In this document: piece after piece, positions 21,543 to 32,186 of the stretch
How positions within the stretch are numbered: position 1 is the stretch's first letter
How the letters are laid out: each line of letters starts with the position of its first letter
DNA from: Chitinophagaceae bacterium
Lineage (GTDB): Bacteria; Bacteroidota; Bacteroidia; Chitinophagales; Chitinophagaceae
Direction: 5' to 3'
NCBI GenBank assembly: GCA_024707305.1
Contig: JANPZZ010000004.1
Span: 1 to 64,000, forward strand
DNA length: 64,000 nt
Notes under the pieces: model-generated
Databases searched by the model: none
Told to the model about the DNA's origin: nothing
What the model saw: only the letters and a program-made list of their open reading frames with translations
Made by a program: the position numbers and the translations under genes

Positions 21543-23636
21543 ATACTCGACAGTCCCATTGAATACCTGAAAGGGGTAGGGCCGCTGCGGGCCGACCTTT
21601 TGCGTAAGGAGCTGTCTATCCACAGCTTCCGCGATCTGCTTTTCCATTACCCTTACCGGCATGTGGACAAGACCCGCGTCAGCCCGATTGGTGGAGTTGA
21701 CCCGACAACGGACATCATCCAGGTGGCAGGGAAACTGATCAGCCTGGACGTTGTGGGGGAGAAAAGGGGGAAGCGCCTCATCGGCAAATTGCGAGACCAG
21801 ACCGGTATGATCGACCTCATCTGGTTCCAGGGAGTAACCTGGTTTCAGAAAAACCTGATCGTAGGGCAATCCTACCTTGTTTACGGAAAAGTCACTTTCT
21901 TCAATAGTACTCCCCAGATTGTACACCCCGAAATTGAGGTTTGGTCGCCAGATAAGCAGGAAGGCAAATCACACCTGGAGCCCGTTTATCCCAGTACCGA
22001 AAAGCTGCGGACACGAGGTCTGAGCGGCCGGCAAATTGCGAAGTTGACAGAGGTTTTGTTTCAACAGGTGAAAGAAAAAGAATTATCGGAAAATCTGCCG
22101 GAATCTGTTATTCAGCAATTGAAATTGCCCAGCCGTTATTTAGCATTACGGCAGATACATTTTCCCAGCAATCAGGAAGAATACCAGCGGGCTGTTCATC
22201 GCATCAAGTTTGAAGAAATTTTTATGGCGCAGATGCGCATGAACTTGCGTCGCGCCGCGCGTCATCGCTTTTCGCGTGGTGTTGTTTTCGACAAGGTGGG
22301 GGATTTGTTTCATGGCTTCTATAAAAACCATCTTCCCTTCGAGCTTACCAATGCACAGAAACGTGTTATACGCGAAATAAGAGCGGATGCAGGATCGGGG
22401 AAACAAATGAACAGATTGCTGCAGGGTGATGTTGGCAGCGGCAAGACGATGGTAGCGCTACTCACTATGTTGCTGGCTGTGGATAATGGCTACCAGGCCT
22501 GCCTGATGGCGCCTACGGAAATTTTGACAAAACAACATTTCACCACCATTAGCGAACAGTTAAAAGACCTTCCGGTTTCGGTGGCTTTGCTCACGGGTTC
22601 AACGAAAACAGCTGCGCGAAAAAAGATACTGGCAGAACTGGAAGCGGGAGAAATACAGATACTTATCGGAACACATGCCGTAATAGAAGATGCGGTAAAG
22701 TTCAAAAGCCTTGGCATTGTGATTATCGATGAACAGCATCGTTTTGGTGTGGCACAACGCGCACGGCTTTGGGAAAAGGCCACACTGCCGCCGCATGTAC
22801 TGGTGATGACTGCAACTCCCATTCCGCGTACGCTGGCAATGACCGCCTACGGCGATCTCGACTATAGCATTATTGATGAATTACCACCCGGCAGGCAACC
22901 TGTAACTACGGTTCACCGTTTGGAAAATGACAGGGCCCGGGTGATGGAATTTATAAAAGCAGAAATTAGCCTCGGCAGGCAGGCATATATCATTTTCCCC
23001 TTAATTGAAGAAAGTGATAAGCTGGATTATGAGAACCTGATGCGTGGTTATGATACTGTAAAAGGCTATTTCCCGGAACCGGCATATTGGATCAGCATGG
23101 TGCACGGAAAACAACCTGCTGTGCAAAAAGAACAAAACATGCATCGGTTTGTTACTGGTGACACACAGATCATGGTAAGCACTACGGTAATCGAGGTGGG
23201 AGTGAATGTGCCCAATGCGAGTGTAATGGTAATTGAAAGTGCGGAGAAATTTGGTTTATCGCAGCTACATCAGTTGCGTGGCCGTGTGGGCCGTGGTGCC
23301 GACAAAAGTTATTGTGTGCTGATTACTTCTTCGAAACTAGGAAAAGATGCACGCGAGCGAATGAAGATCATGGTGCAAACCAGTAATGGTTTTGAGATTG
23401 CAGAAAAGGACCTTGAACTTCGTGGTCCCGGTGAAATTGAAGGTACCCGGCAAAGCGGAATGGTAAATTTCCGTTTGGCGGATATTGTCCAGGATAAACC
23501 CATTGTGGAAGTGGCAAGAAAGTTTGTAGCCGACATCCTGGAAGCTGATCCTGAGCTTAATTCGGCCGAAAATTTGCAGCTGAAAAACTACCTGCAGGCT
23601 CAAAGAGATAAGAACAGTTGGAGCAAAATATCTTAA
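21543..23636 (+). CDS. recG: ATP-dependent DNA helicase RecG
   Basis: A RecG of about 697 residues. The N-terminal wedge domain begins SPIEYLKGVGPLRADLLRKEL; the helicase core has Walker A GDVGSGKTMVAL, the box DEQHRFG, TATPIPRTLAMTAYGD and QLRGRVGRG. It remodels stalled forks and recombination intermediates. No ATG, GTG or TTG is in frame before the conserved N-terminus: the frame opens after a stop near 21520 and I place the start at ATA 21543, where an ATG would be expected. A TTG at 21600 would delete part of the wedge domain. A base error at the start is likely. Confidence 0.93.
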   Translation: MLDSPIEYLKGVGPLRADLLRKELSIHSFRDLLFHYPYRHVDKTRVSPIGGVDPTTDIIQVAGKLISLDVVGEKRGKRLIGKLRDQTGMIDLIWFQGVTWFQKNLIVGQSYLVYGKVTFFNSTPQIVHPEIEVWSPDKQEGKSHLEPVYPSTEKLRTRGLSGRQIAKLTEVLFQQVKEKELSENLPESVIQQLKLPSRYLALRQIHFPSNQEEYQRAVHRIKFEEIFMAQMRMNLRRAARHRFSRGVVFDKVGDLFHGFYKNHLPFELTNAQKRVIREIRADAGSGKQMNRLLQGDVGSGKTMVALLTMLLAVDNGYQACLMAPTEILTKQHFTTISEQLKDLPVSVALLTGSTKTAARKKILAELEAGEIQILIGTHAVIEDAVKFKSLGIVIIDEQHRFGVAQRARLWEKATLPPHVLVMTATPIPRTLAMTAYGDLDYSIIDELPPGRQPVTTVHRLENDRARVMEFIKAEISLGRQAYIIFPLIEESDKLDYENLMRGYDTVKGYFPEPAYWISMVHGKQPAVQKEQNMHRFVTGDTQIMVSTTVIEVGVNVPNASVMVIESAEKFGLSQLHQLRGRVGRGADKSYCVLITSSKLGKDARERMKIMVQTSNGFEIAEKDLELRGPGEIEGTRQSGMVNFRLADIVQDKPIVEVARKFVADILEADPELNSAENLQLKNYLQAQRDKNSWSKIS

Positions 23637-23686
23637 CATAAGTTTTCACCAACGAACCATGATTATTTACGTACTTTAATAGTCGA

Positions 23687-26600
23687 ATGGCTACCCTGAA
23701 ATACTCCATATTTATTGCCTGTCTTCTATGTTTTGTCCTGAAAATTCCGGCACAGGACTACAGTAATATTGAATTTATTGAAAACAAAGGCCAGTGGGAA
23801 GCGCCGGTTAAATTCCGGGGTGAGCTGGATGCGGGAGCGGTTTTTATTCGCGATAAAGGGTTTACCATTCTTCGTCACGATCGCGATACATGGGCTCATA
23901 TTTCATCGAAACATAAACATAACGAGGCGGATTCCGACGCCAAATCGGTGAACAAGGAGATCGTTTTGAAATCACATTCATGGAATGTTGATTTTGTGGG
24001 CGCTTCGCCGCAAATGAAGGTTGTACCCGACAAGATGATTGCGACGTACAACAATTATTTTATTGGAAACGATCCTTCAAAATGGGCTTCGGAATGTCGT
24101 ATTTACCAGGCCATGACCTTGCAGGATGTGTATCCGGGTATTGACGTCCGGTATTATACGCACCAGGGAACTTTGAAATACGATATCATTGCAAAACCGG
24201 GAGCTGATATTTCGAAGATCGCTTTAAAGTATGAAGGTGCTGACAGGTTATCGATAAAAAATAAAGAGCTGGCTATTTCCACTTCTATTGGTGAGTTCCG
24301 CGAATCCAGTCCTTATACTTATCAGCTTGATGCTGTAAAGGGCAGGCGGGAAATTAAAGCGGCATATGTTGTAAAAGACAACATCGTTACTTTTAATATT
24401 TCGAATTACGACAAGAACGCAACGCTGGTAATTGACCCTTCACTTATTTTCTGTTCTTTCTCGGGCAGCCGTGCAGAAAACTGGGGTTATACTTCCACTT
24501 ATGGACCTGATGGCAGCTTCTATGGTGGTGGTATCGTATTCTCATCACCTGCTAATGGATTTCCGGCTTCGCCCGGCGCATTCCAAACCAGCTTCCAGGG
24601 TGGTAATGGATTTGGAACAGATGCATGTGACATTGGTATCATGCGACTGAATGCGAGTGGCAGTACCCGTATTTACGCAACTTATATTGGTGGAAATGGA
24701 AATGAGCAGCCACATAGCCTGATTGCTGATGGCGACGGCAACCTGATTATTGCAGGCCGGAGTAGTTCTACTGCAGGAACAGCGTCACAACTATATCCAA
24801 CAACCGGTCCTACAATTGGCCCGGGTGGTGGCGGTTGGGATATTGTTCTTACAAAATTAAATGCCAGCGGCACCGCACTGATCGGTTCGCGGTTGATTGG
24901 TGGTAGTGGTGCGGATGGTGTAAACATATCCGATAGCAGGAATGGCTCCACCTCTTTTGCAGCAGAACTATGGCGATGATGGACGAAGCGAGGTGATTTT
25001 AGATGGCGCAAATAATATTTACCTTACCTCCTCCACGCAGTCGGCCAATTTCCCTGTTTTTAATGGCTTTCAAACATCCCGTGGCGGTTTGCAGGATGCG
25101 GTTGTGATCAAGATGGATCCGGATCTTACCGGAGACCCATTGTTCTCAACGTATCTTGGTGGAAGTGGTAATGACGCAGGATATGTGTTGTCGTTGGGAC
25201 CAACAGGCGAAATCTTTGTAGCAGGTGGTACAGAAAGTGCCGATTTCCCCGGAAATAAAACGGCTCTCGGCACCACAAATGCCGGGGGTATTGACGGTTT
25301 TGTGGCCCGGATTTCAAATAATGGCACATCCCTTATATCATCTGCATATGTAGGCACAACCGGTATCGATCAGATTTATGGAATCCAGTTCGACCGCAAT
25401 GGTTATCCATACATCATGGGGCAAACCACGGGTACCATGAGTGCAATTAATATTCCTGCGGGCGGATTTTATCAGGACAGGGGAAAAATATTCGTTGCGA
25501 AACTGCAACGTGATCTTTCGGGATATGTTTATCGTACTGCGATAGGTACTGGCCAAAGTGTTCCCAATATCTCACCAACCGCATTCCTGGTAGATCGTTG
25601 TGAAAACGTTTATGTGTCGGGATGGGGAAGTGGCCACCCGCAAATGGCACGTTTTTTAACCACAACCACTTCAGGCCTTATAACAACATCTGATGCCCTG
25701 CAACCCAACACGGATGGAAACGATTTTTACTTTATCGTTTTACGTCGCGATGCTGCAGGCCCCGGTCCTTTATACGCGAGTTTCTTTGGTCAGGTGGGTG
25801 GATATCCGGATCACGTAGATGGTGGTACCAGCCGCTTCGACCGGAATGGAGTAATTTATCAAACAGTTTGTGCCAACTGTATTGGAGGTGCCGTATTCCC
25901 TACCACACCCGGTGCCTGGGCTTCTACAAAAAGTGGAGACCAGTGCAATATGGCAATGTTTAAAATTGCCTTCAACCTCTCTGGTGTAACATCGCAGTTG
26001 CGATCTGAAATTGGTGGTGTTGTAAACGACACAGCAGGCTGTGTGCCTTTGGATGTTACATTTACTGATCTTGTTCGCAACGCACAGCAATATGTCTGGG
26101 ATTTTGGCGATGGTACACCCCAGGTGGGACCATTACCTGCAGCAACAGGCTATACGCAAACGCATACATTTACATCAACAGGTGTATTCCGCGTAATGCT
26201 GATTGCCATTGACCCCGCCAGTTGTAATGAACGCGATACCACGTATATGAATATTCGCGTGGGTGATCTTGAAGCGAACCTCCAGGCATCCGTCGTAAAG
26301 CTGGAGCCCTGTGAAAATTTTAATTACCAGTTCAATAACATTACACCCACAATGCCCGCAAGGCCATACACAGACACATCATTTGTATGGGATTTTGGTG
26401 ACGGCTCACCACGCGTGAGGGCGGGACTGAACCCGGTAACGCATTCTTATGCCAACCCAGGGACCTACAATGCCAAATTGATACTGGTAGATACGGGCTT
26501 CTGTAATTACCCCGATTCAATTGATGTGGTTGTTCGCGCATCTGCAAATGTAGAAGCCGACTTTACCGGCCCTACAACCGGTTGTGCACCATTGGATGCA

Positions 26601-27331
26601 ACGTTTACTTATACGGGATCAGGGGACAGACCTTTGAATGGGATTTTGGTGATCCGGCATCAGGTGCAGAGAATACATCCACACTGGCAAACCCGACTCA
26701 TATATTTAGTACGCCGGGCAGCTACCAGGTGCGACTGGTGGTAACAGACCTGAACACCTGTAATGTTACGGACACGATGTATTCAACGATCGTCGTTGCC
26801 GACGGGCCGATTGCAAACTTTAGTTATACACCGATAACACCGGTTACAAATACACCGAATGTATTTTCAAACCTGTCGTCTCCAAATGCAACGCGTTTCA
26901 TCTGGGATTTTGGTGATGGCAGAAGGGTAGAAACTACTTCACGTGCCAGCCAAACGCATCAATATGCCGCAACCGGAACATTTAATGCCTGTTTGATAGC
27001 ATTTAACAATGCCGGATGCAGCGATACGATTTGTATGCCTGTCAGCACGATTATTGTACCAGCTCTTGATGTACCCAACGCCTTTACACCCAACAGTGGT
27101 GATGTAAACAGTGTGATTATGGTGCGAGGTTTTGGCATCGCTAAAATGCGATTCATCATCTGGAATCGCTGGGGACAAAAAGTGTTTGAAACCAATAATC
27201 CGCAGATGGGTTGGGATGGCAAGGTAAAAGGCGTGGTACAACCCATGGATGTATATGCTTATACGCTGGAGGTGGAATTCTTTGATGGGACAAAAGCGAA
27301 TAAGAAAGGAGATATTACACTGATAAGATAA
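23687..27331 (+). CDS. Giant secreted SBBP-repeat and PKD protein with gliding-type sorting domain (two frameshifts)
   Basis: A secreted protein of about 1215 residues after repair. A signal peptide ends at KIPAQ, then comes the N-terminal module IEFIENKGQWEAPVKFRGE seen in SBBP proteins, a series of beta-propeller-like SBBP repeats (YLGGSGNDAGYVLSLGPTG), and several PKD domains (YVWDFGDGTP, FVWDFGDGSP, FEWDFGDPAS, FIWDFGDGRR). The C-terminus VPNAFTPNSGDVNSVI and WNRWGQKVFETNNP is the gliding-motility/type B sorting domain exported by the type IX system. Breaks are an extra T at 24955-24958 and a missing G at 26622-26625. The PorP/SprF gene downstream fits export or anchoring. Function is unknown; adhesion is a guess. 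Confidence 0.88.
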
Positions 27332-27440
27332 TGTGGAAATGAGGAAATGTGACAATATGTAAATATGTAAATGTGAAAATGTGGAAATGTGAAAATGTGG
27401 GGATGTGGAAATGAGGAAATGTGGAAAGGTGAAAGAGTGG
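27332..27440. repeat. Degenerate AAATGWGR octamer array
   Basis: About 110 bp of degenerate units such as GAAATGTG, AAATGAGG and TAAATATG start directly after the stop of the preceding gene. Only the forward orientation is present here. It belongs to the same family as the arrays at 13690, 32010 and 50175. Confidence 0.7.
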
Positions 27441-27502
27441 TGCGTGAGATGTGATACGTGATACGGATTGTGATAGTATGTAAAGGTGAACTATATAAAT
27501 TA

Positions 27503-28540
27503 ATGAATAAAATGCGCGTGATATGTTTTGTGATGCTGGCGGGATTTATCCTGATGGGAGAGGTGCGCGCGCAGGATCTTCATTTCTCCCAGTTTATGAA
27601 TTCACCGTTGGTTACAAATCCGGCGAATACGGGCTTTATGCCCGAGGGTGACTATCGACTGGGCATTAATTACCGCAATCAATGGTCATCTGTGATGTCG
27701 ATGCCCTATAAAACAATGAGCGCTTTTGCAGATGCGCAGGTGGTGCAACGGGAAAATAGCTGGATGGGTGTTGGTGGTGTCATCTTGCGCGATGTGGCTG
27801 GTAGTGGTAATCTTACTTCAACAAAAGTGTATGGTTCTGTGGCCTATCATCAACTCATTGGTTATGGAAGTTTGCTGAGTATGGGTTTTAATGTGGGATG
27901 GGCAAATAAACGCATCAACACAACCAATCTTACGTTCCCTTCACAATGGAACGGTGAGTTTTTCGATTCCCATAATATCGGCCAGGCACCGCAGCTCGAC
28001 CGCACCAATATCAGTTACCTCGATCTCCAGGCAGGAATGAACTATGCCTATTTCCCCGACGATAATACCTACTTCAATGTAGGGTTCTCTACCATGCACC
28101 TGAACAGGCCGCGCGAAACTTTCTTTGGCGAAAAATCAGGTATAGACAATAGAATACCTGTTCGTCATACGGCATTTATCAACGGCAGTTTCAAATTGAA
28201 TGATCAATGGATCGTTAACCCTAACTCTTATTTCTCCCTCCAGGCGAAATCATATGAGTGGTTGATTGGCATGAATGCGCACTACAATATTTCAGGTGAC
28301 GGCACCAATGTGTTGATCGGCGGATTGTATTACCGTAGTTCAGATGCATTTATTCCAATGGTGGGTTTGGGACATAAAGATTACGTATTCACCTTTACAT
28401 ACGATGCTACAGTATCAACCATGCGCAATTACAACAACACCCGCGGTGCATATGAATTGTCTATTATCAAAACCGGCATATTCGATCACTACCAGGGCAC
28501 ACCGCGTGAAGCACGCTGTCCGACATTCAGGCTTTACTAG
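27503..28540 (+). CDS. PorP/SprF family type IX secretion membrane protein
   Basis: An intact protein of about 345 residues. I chose the ATG at 27503 because it leads straight into the signal peptide MRVICFVMLAGFILMGEVRAQ; an upstream start would add a non-signal stretch. After cleavage it reads DLHFSQFMNSPLVTNPANTG, the hallmark N-terminus of PorP/SprF barrels, and ends in an outer-membrane beta-strand pattern. These proteins sit in the outer membrane beside large proteins with gliding-type C-terminal domains and help retain them. It directly follows such a protein. Confidence 0.92.
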   Translation: MNKMRVICFVMLAGFILMGEVRAQDLHFSQFMNSPLVTNPANTGFMPEGDYRLGINYRNQWSSVMSMPYKTMSAFADAQVVQRENSWMGVGGVILRDVAGSGNLTSTKVYGSVAYHQLIGYGSLLSMGFNVGWANKRINTTNLTFPSQWNGEFFDSHNIGQAPQLDRTNISYLDLQAGMNYAYFPDDNTYFNVGFSTMHLNRPRETFFGEKSGIDNRIPVRHTAFINGSFKLNDQWIVNPNSYFSLQAKSYEWLIGMNAHYNISGDGTNVLIGGLYYRSSDAFIPMVGLGHKDYVFTFTYDATVSTMRNYNNTRGAYELSIIKTGIFDHYQGTPREARCPTFRLY

Positions 28541-28541
28541 A

Positions 28542-28734
28542 GATCGATGTCCGATGTCCGATTTCCGATGATCGATGTCCGGTGATCGATGTCCGACGAT
28601 CGATGATCGATGTCCGATGATGGTTTAAAAAGCAGCATACCGCTCCTAATGACAAATGGGCATCCTGCATTCGAATTCTACTTCGGACATCAGCCATCGA
28701 TCATCCATCATCGAACATCGGTAATCCATCATAC
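28542..28734. repeat. GATGTCCG-type array with inverted second half
   Basis: From 28542 to 28622 units like CGATGTCCGATGATCGATG recur with small changes. From 28684 to 28734 the complement appears (CGGACATC, CATCGATCATCCATC, CGAACATCGG). The arms flank about 60 bp of unique sequence and could pair as a long imperfect hairpin. It differs in unit sequence from the octamer arrays but has the same design. No gene lies in 28541-28774. Confidence 0.7.
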
Positions 28735-28774
28735 TTTTTCCCGAATTTTGCAATTCATCAACAAAATTTGATAA

Positions 28775-29269
28775 ATGAGCCAAAACAGTTTACCTGCAGA
28801 TGATATAAGATCGCTTTGGAAAAATATCAGGATCATGTGCCTGGCCATGATCGTGATGAGTAGCGCATTTCTTTTGGTCGCGCTAGTCATTTGCGAGGTA
28901 AGCGGGCCAGTGCGTCCAGGGATCAATGAATATAAAAAATGGTTATTGCCGGCTTTGGCAGTCATTACATTTTTGGTTTTTCTTTTTGCCAGGGCAAGAT
29001 TACAACGGGGAATATTGCAATTGCGAGAAGATGGCGGAACGCTTTCGCAAAAACTTTTGGCGTATCGCGTAGTAATGGTAAAATATTTTGCAGCCATCGA
29101 ATGGGTCGTAATTCTGGGTACAATACTTTTTTTATCGACAGCTGATTTTTCTTATCTCGTGTTCTCGGCGATCATCATTGGGTTTATGGCAGCCAATTTG
29201 CCGCGAAAAAACAGGGTAACGGATCTGCTGCAACTCGACAGCGTTCAATCCGCCGAACTCAATCAATAA
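28775..29269 (+). CDS. Unknown membrane protein, about four helices
   Basis: A 164-residue protein I do not recognise. Hydrophobic segments around residues 20-42 (IMCLAMIVMSSAFLLVALVI), 55-70, 105-122 and 126-140 suggest four membrane helices in two pairs, with a basic, polar link (RARLQRGILQLREDGGTLSQ) between the pairs. The short N- and C-termini are polar. It starts 10 bp before the end of the next spacing toward a small beta-barrel gene and probably shares its transcript. No catalytic motif is seen. Confidence 0.7.
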   Translation: MSQNSLPADDIRSLWKNIRIMCLAMIVMSSAFLLVALVICEVSGPVRPGINEYKKWLLPALAVITFLVFLFARARLQRGILQLREDGGTLSQKLLAYRVVMVKYFAAIEWVVILGTILFLSTADFSYLVFSAIIIGFMAANLPRKNRVTDLLQLDSVQSAELNQ

Positions 29270-29279
29270 AATCATATAC

Positions 29280-29873
29280 ATGAAGACTTTATCATTGGCA
29301 GTAGCCTGTTTGTTATCCATTTCTGTTTTTGCACAGGATTTTGAAAGTAAGGGGTTTAAAAAGGAAAATTTATTTACAGGTGGAAGCTTGTCTGTTGGTT
29401 TCTCAAATAATAGTTTCCAGATTGGTGGCAACCCCATGTTTGGTTATAGCATCGCACCCTGGCTGGATGCAGGTGTTGTTGTAAACTACAACTATGCTTC
29501 ATTCCGTGACTGGTATATTTATGATGACAAAATGCGCCAGTCTACTTATGGGGCAGGTGCTTTCACGCGTTTGTTTCCGATTCGTTTTCTGTTCGCGCAT
29601 GCACAGATAGAACAGAATTATACACGTTTGAAATATATCCCAAATGATGGAACAAGCAGCAGTACCGCATCTGTGAATGGTCCCAGTCTTTTATTGGGTG
29701 CGGGTTATTCTACCAACCGTCAGCCGGGATATGGTCAGCCGTTTTTTTATGTGTCTTTGCTGTTTGATGTGCTGGGCGACGAAACATCACCTTATATCGA
29801 CGAGCGTGGCCGTGCAATTCCGATTGTGCGTGCAGGTTTGCAGGTGCCTTTGTTCCAGGGTCGTGGCCGCTAA
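29280..29873 (+). CDS. Small outer-membrane beta-barrel-like protein
   Basis: A 197-residue protein with a signal peptide (MKTLSLAVACLLSISVFAQ) followed by alternating polar and aromatic strands (SLSVGFSNNSFQIGGNPMFGYSIAP, AGVVVNYNYASF, FAHAQIEQNYTRLKY, PFFYVSLLFDVLG) that resemble an eight-stranded outer-membrane barrel. The C-terminus is AGLQVPLFQGRGR. Function is unknown. It lies 10 bp after a membrane protein gene and its stop overlaps the convergent LOG gene by four bases. Confidence 0.8.
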   Translation: MKTLSLAVACLLSISVFAQDFESKGFKKENLFTGGSLSVGFSNNSFQIGGNPMFGYSIAPWLDAGVVVNYNYASFRDWYIYDDKMRQSTYGAGAFTRLFPIRFLFAHAQIEQNYTRLKYIPNDGTSSSTASVNGPSLLLGAGYSTNRQPGYGQPFFYVSLLFDVLGDETSPYIDERGRAIPIVRAGLQVPLFQGRGR

Positions 29874-30415
29874 TCGTTTTCTAAATGTGCGACCAGCGCA
29901 TCCGGTGTGTCGATTATAACCAGTCGTTTGTAAGCTTCTTCATACAGAAAACCTTCACGGTGCATTTGTTCAACATGCGCGATGAGGTGGGAATAGAAAT
30001 TACCGGTGTTGAGGATAAAGATTGTCTTGTCGTGAATGGATAACTGGTTCCAGGTAAGCATTTCAAACAATTCGTCCAGCGTACCAAAACCGCCGGGAAG
30101 AATAACGGCAGCGTCGCAGAGCTCATACATTTTGCGTTTGCGCACGTGCATGTCGGGAACAACCAGCAGCTCGGTGATGGTTTCATGTTGCCGCTCCCAC
30201 TCTACAAGAACCTGTGGGATGACGCCAATAACTTTGCCGCCAGCTTCCATTACATTGTCGGCAATAACGCCCATTAATCCTACATTACCACCGCCATAGA
30301 CGACAGATATGCCCCGTGTGGCCAGCATTTTACCAAGTTGTTCTGTGTGTTGTTTGAACAATTCATTTCTGCCAAACTTCGACCCGCAAAAAACCGCAAT
30401 AGATTGTATAGGCAT
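29870..30415 (-). CDS. LOG-family protein (nucleoside 5'-monophosphate phosphoribohydrolase type)
   Basis: About 181 residues from the ATG whose complement ends at 30415 (MPIQSIAVFCGSKFG); an in-frame ATG ten codons upstream is less likely. Family motifs are GISVVYGGGNVGLMGVIAD, RKRKMYELCDA and the catalytic PGGFGTLDELFEM. LOG enzymes release a free base (in plants, active cytokinin) from a nucleoside monophosphate. The bacterial role is usually unclear. Complete and undisturbed; divergent from the sodium symporter gene. Confidence 0.92.
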   Translation of the reverse strand: MPIQSIAVFCGSKFGRNELFKQHTEQLGKMLATRGISVVYGGGNVGLMGVIADNVMEAGGKVIGVIPQVLVEWERQHETITELLVVPDMHVRKRKMYELCDAAVILPGGFGTLDELFEMLTWNQLSIHDKTIFILNTGNFYSHLIAHVEQMHREGFLYEEAYKRLVIIDTPDALVAHLEND

Positions 30416-30501
30416 AGCCTTTATATTTGCTGCAAAGGAAAACAAATTTGTGAGCCTTCAAAAAAATGAAGAGCCTATCTTCTAACTAAAATTAAAATGA
30501 T

Positions 30502-32033
30502 ATGTCTGCGGGTCTCCTTCTGGGATTTGTGATCGGTTATTTCCTGATATTATTAGTGGTAGCATGGTACACATCCCGCAACGCAAATAATGATTCATTT
30601 TTTATCGGGAACCGCAATAGCAACTGGATGCTGGTAGCTTTTGGGATGATTGGCACCAGCCTTTCGGGTGTAACCTTTGTGAGCGTTCCGGGTGGGGTAG
30701 GCGCCTCGGGCTTTGCCTATTTTCAGATCACGCTCGGTTACCTGATCGGTTATCTCATCATCGCATTTGTATTACTTCCATTGTATTATCGGCTTAATCT
30801 CACTTCCATTTATAATTACCTGAGTTCAAGGTTGGGCTTTCGAAGTTATAAAACCGGTGCTTCGTTCTTTATTCTCTCACGCACACTGGGTGCCACGGCG
30901 CGCCTTTACCTGGTGGTAAAAATTTTACAGGATACCATTTTCTCGAGTTTCAGTTTTGTAATTCCATTCTGGGCTACCACACTGATTATCCTGATTATGA
31001 TCCTGATCTATACATATGAAGGGGGTGTAAAAACAATTGTATTTACCGATACACTGCAAACCACATTTATGTTAACGGGCCTGGTGGTTTGTGTGGTTTA
31101 TATGTTGAATCAAATGGAAATGAGCCTCGGCAGTGCCCTTTCCACGATGAATGAAAAAGGTTATTCGCAGATATTTTTTTACCAACCCTAACGACAAACT
31201 ATTCTTCCTGAAACAAATACTGGCTGGCGCGTTCATTACCATCACTATGACTGGTATGGACCAGGAGATGATGCAGAAAAATATTTCGGTACGCAGGTTG
31301 AAGGATTCGCAGAAGAACGTGATTACGCTGAGTGTGATTATGTTGTTTGTGATTTTGTTGTTCCTCGTGCTGGGAGGATTGCTGTATTTATATAGCGAAA
31401 GCCTGGGTGCATCGTATGTAACCGTTACTGAAAACGGCCGTGAAGTAACGAAGTGGATGCTCAATGGAAACAATATTGGAGCGGATAAACTCTTCCCTGC
31501 GCTTGCGATGGATCATATGCCGCCAATAGTGTCAGTAATTTTCATTATCGCACTTATCTCCGCATTGTTTCCAAGCGCGGATGGAGCGATTACGGCGCTT
31601 ACTTCTTCATTCTGTATTGATATCATTGGTATGCAACGCAGGGAAGATTGGTCGGACGCGAAGAAGAAAAAAGTTCGCCAGCGTGTACACCTCATCTTTG
31701 CCGGGATCTTCCTGTTGTTTGTGATGATCTTTAAATGGGTGAACGATGCCAGTATGATTGATGTGATATTAAAAGTAGCCGCTTATACTTATGGGCCATT
31801 ACTGGGTCTGTTCAGCTTCGGCATTTTAACCAAACGCCAGGTGGCCGACAAATGGGTGCCGCTGGTTTGTGTAATTGCCCCATTGCTTTGCCTGCTGGTA
31901 GAAAAAGAATCAAAAGCTCATCTTCGGTTCCTTTGAAATTGGATTAGAACTATTGATCATTAATGGACTTATTACCTTTGCAGGGTTAATGCTAATATCC
32001 CGAAAGAGGGAGGAAAATGAGGCAATGGGATAA
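30502..32033 (+). CDS. Sodium:solute symporter family transporter (two frameshifts)
   Basis: About 510 residues and roughly 13 membrane helices after repair. N-terminal features are YFLILLVVAWYTSRNANNDS, GMIGTSLSGVTFVSVPGG and LNLTSIYNYLSSRLG; the middle has ITITMTGMDQEMMQKNISV and FPSADGAITALTSSF. An extra T at 31174-31180 and an extra A at 31912-31915 break the frame; after the second, the last helix reads SFEIGLELLIINGLITFAGL and the protein ends REENEAMG at 32033. The solute cannot be told from sequence. The last codons already lie in the start of an octamer repeat array. Confidence 0.88.
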
Positions 32034-32186
32034 TGTGGGAATGAGAGAGAAATGTGAAAATGTGAAAATGAGGAAATGAGGAAATTTACACATTGCCATA
32101 TTTTCACATTTTGCCTGAACTTGCGAGCCTGATTTTCCCATTTTCCCATTTTCTCATTTTCTCATTTTCCCATTTTCTCATTTTCT
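32010..32186. repeat. Degenerate AAATGWGR octamer array with inverted second half
   Basis: Forward units (GGAAAATGAGG, GGGAATGAGAG, GAAAATGTG) run from about 32010 to 32090 and reverse-complement units (TTTTCACATTT, CCCATTTTCTCATTTT) from 32091 to 32186. The array encodes the last codons of the symporter and ends at the ATG of the methyltransferase gene, so it carries whatever expression signals that gene has. Confidence 0.75.
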
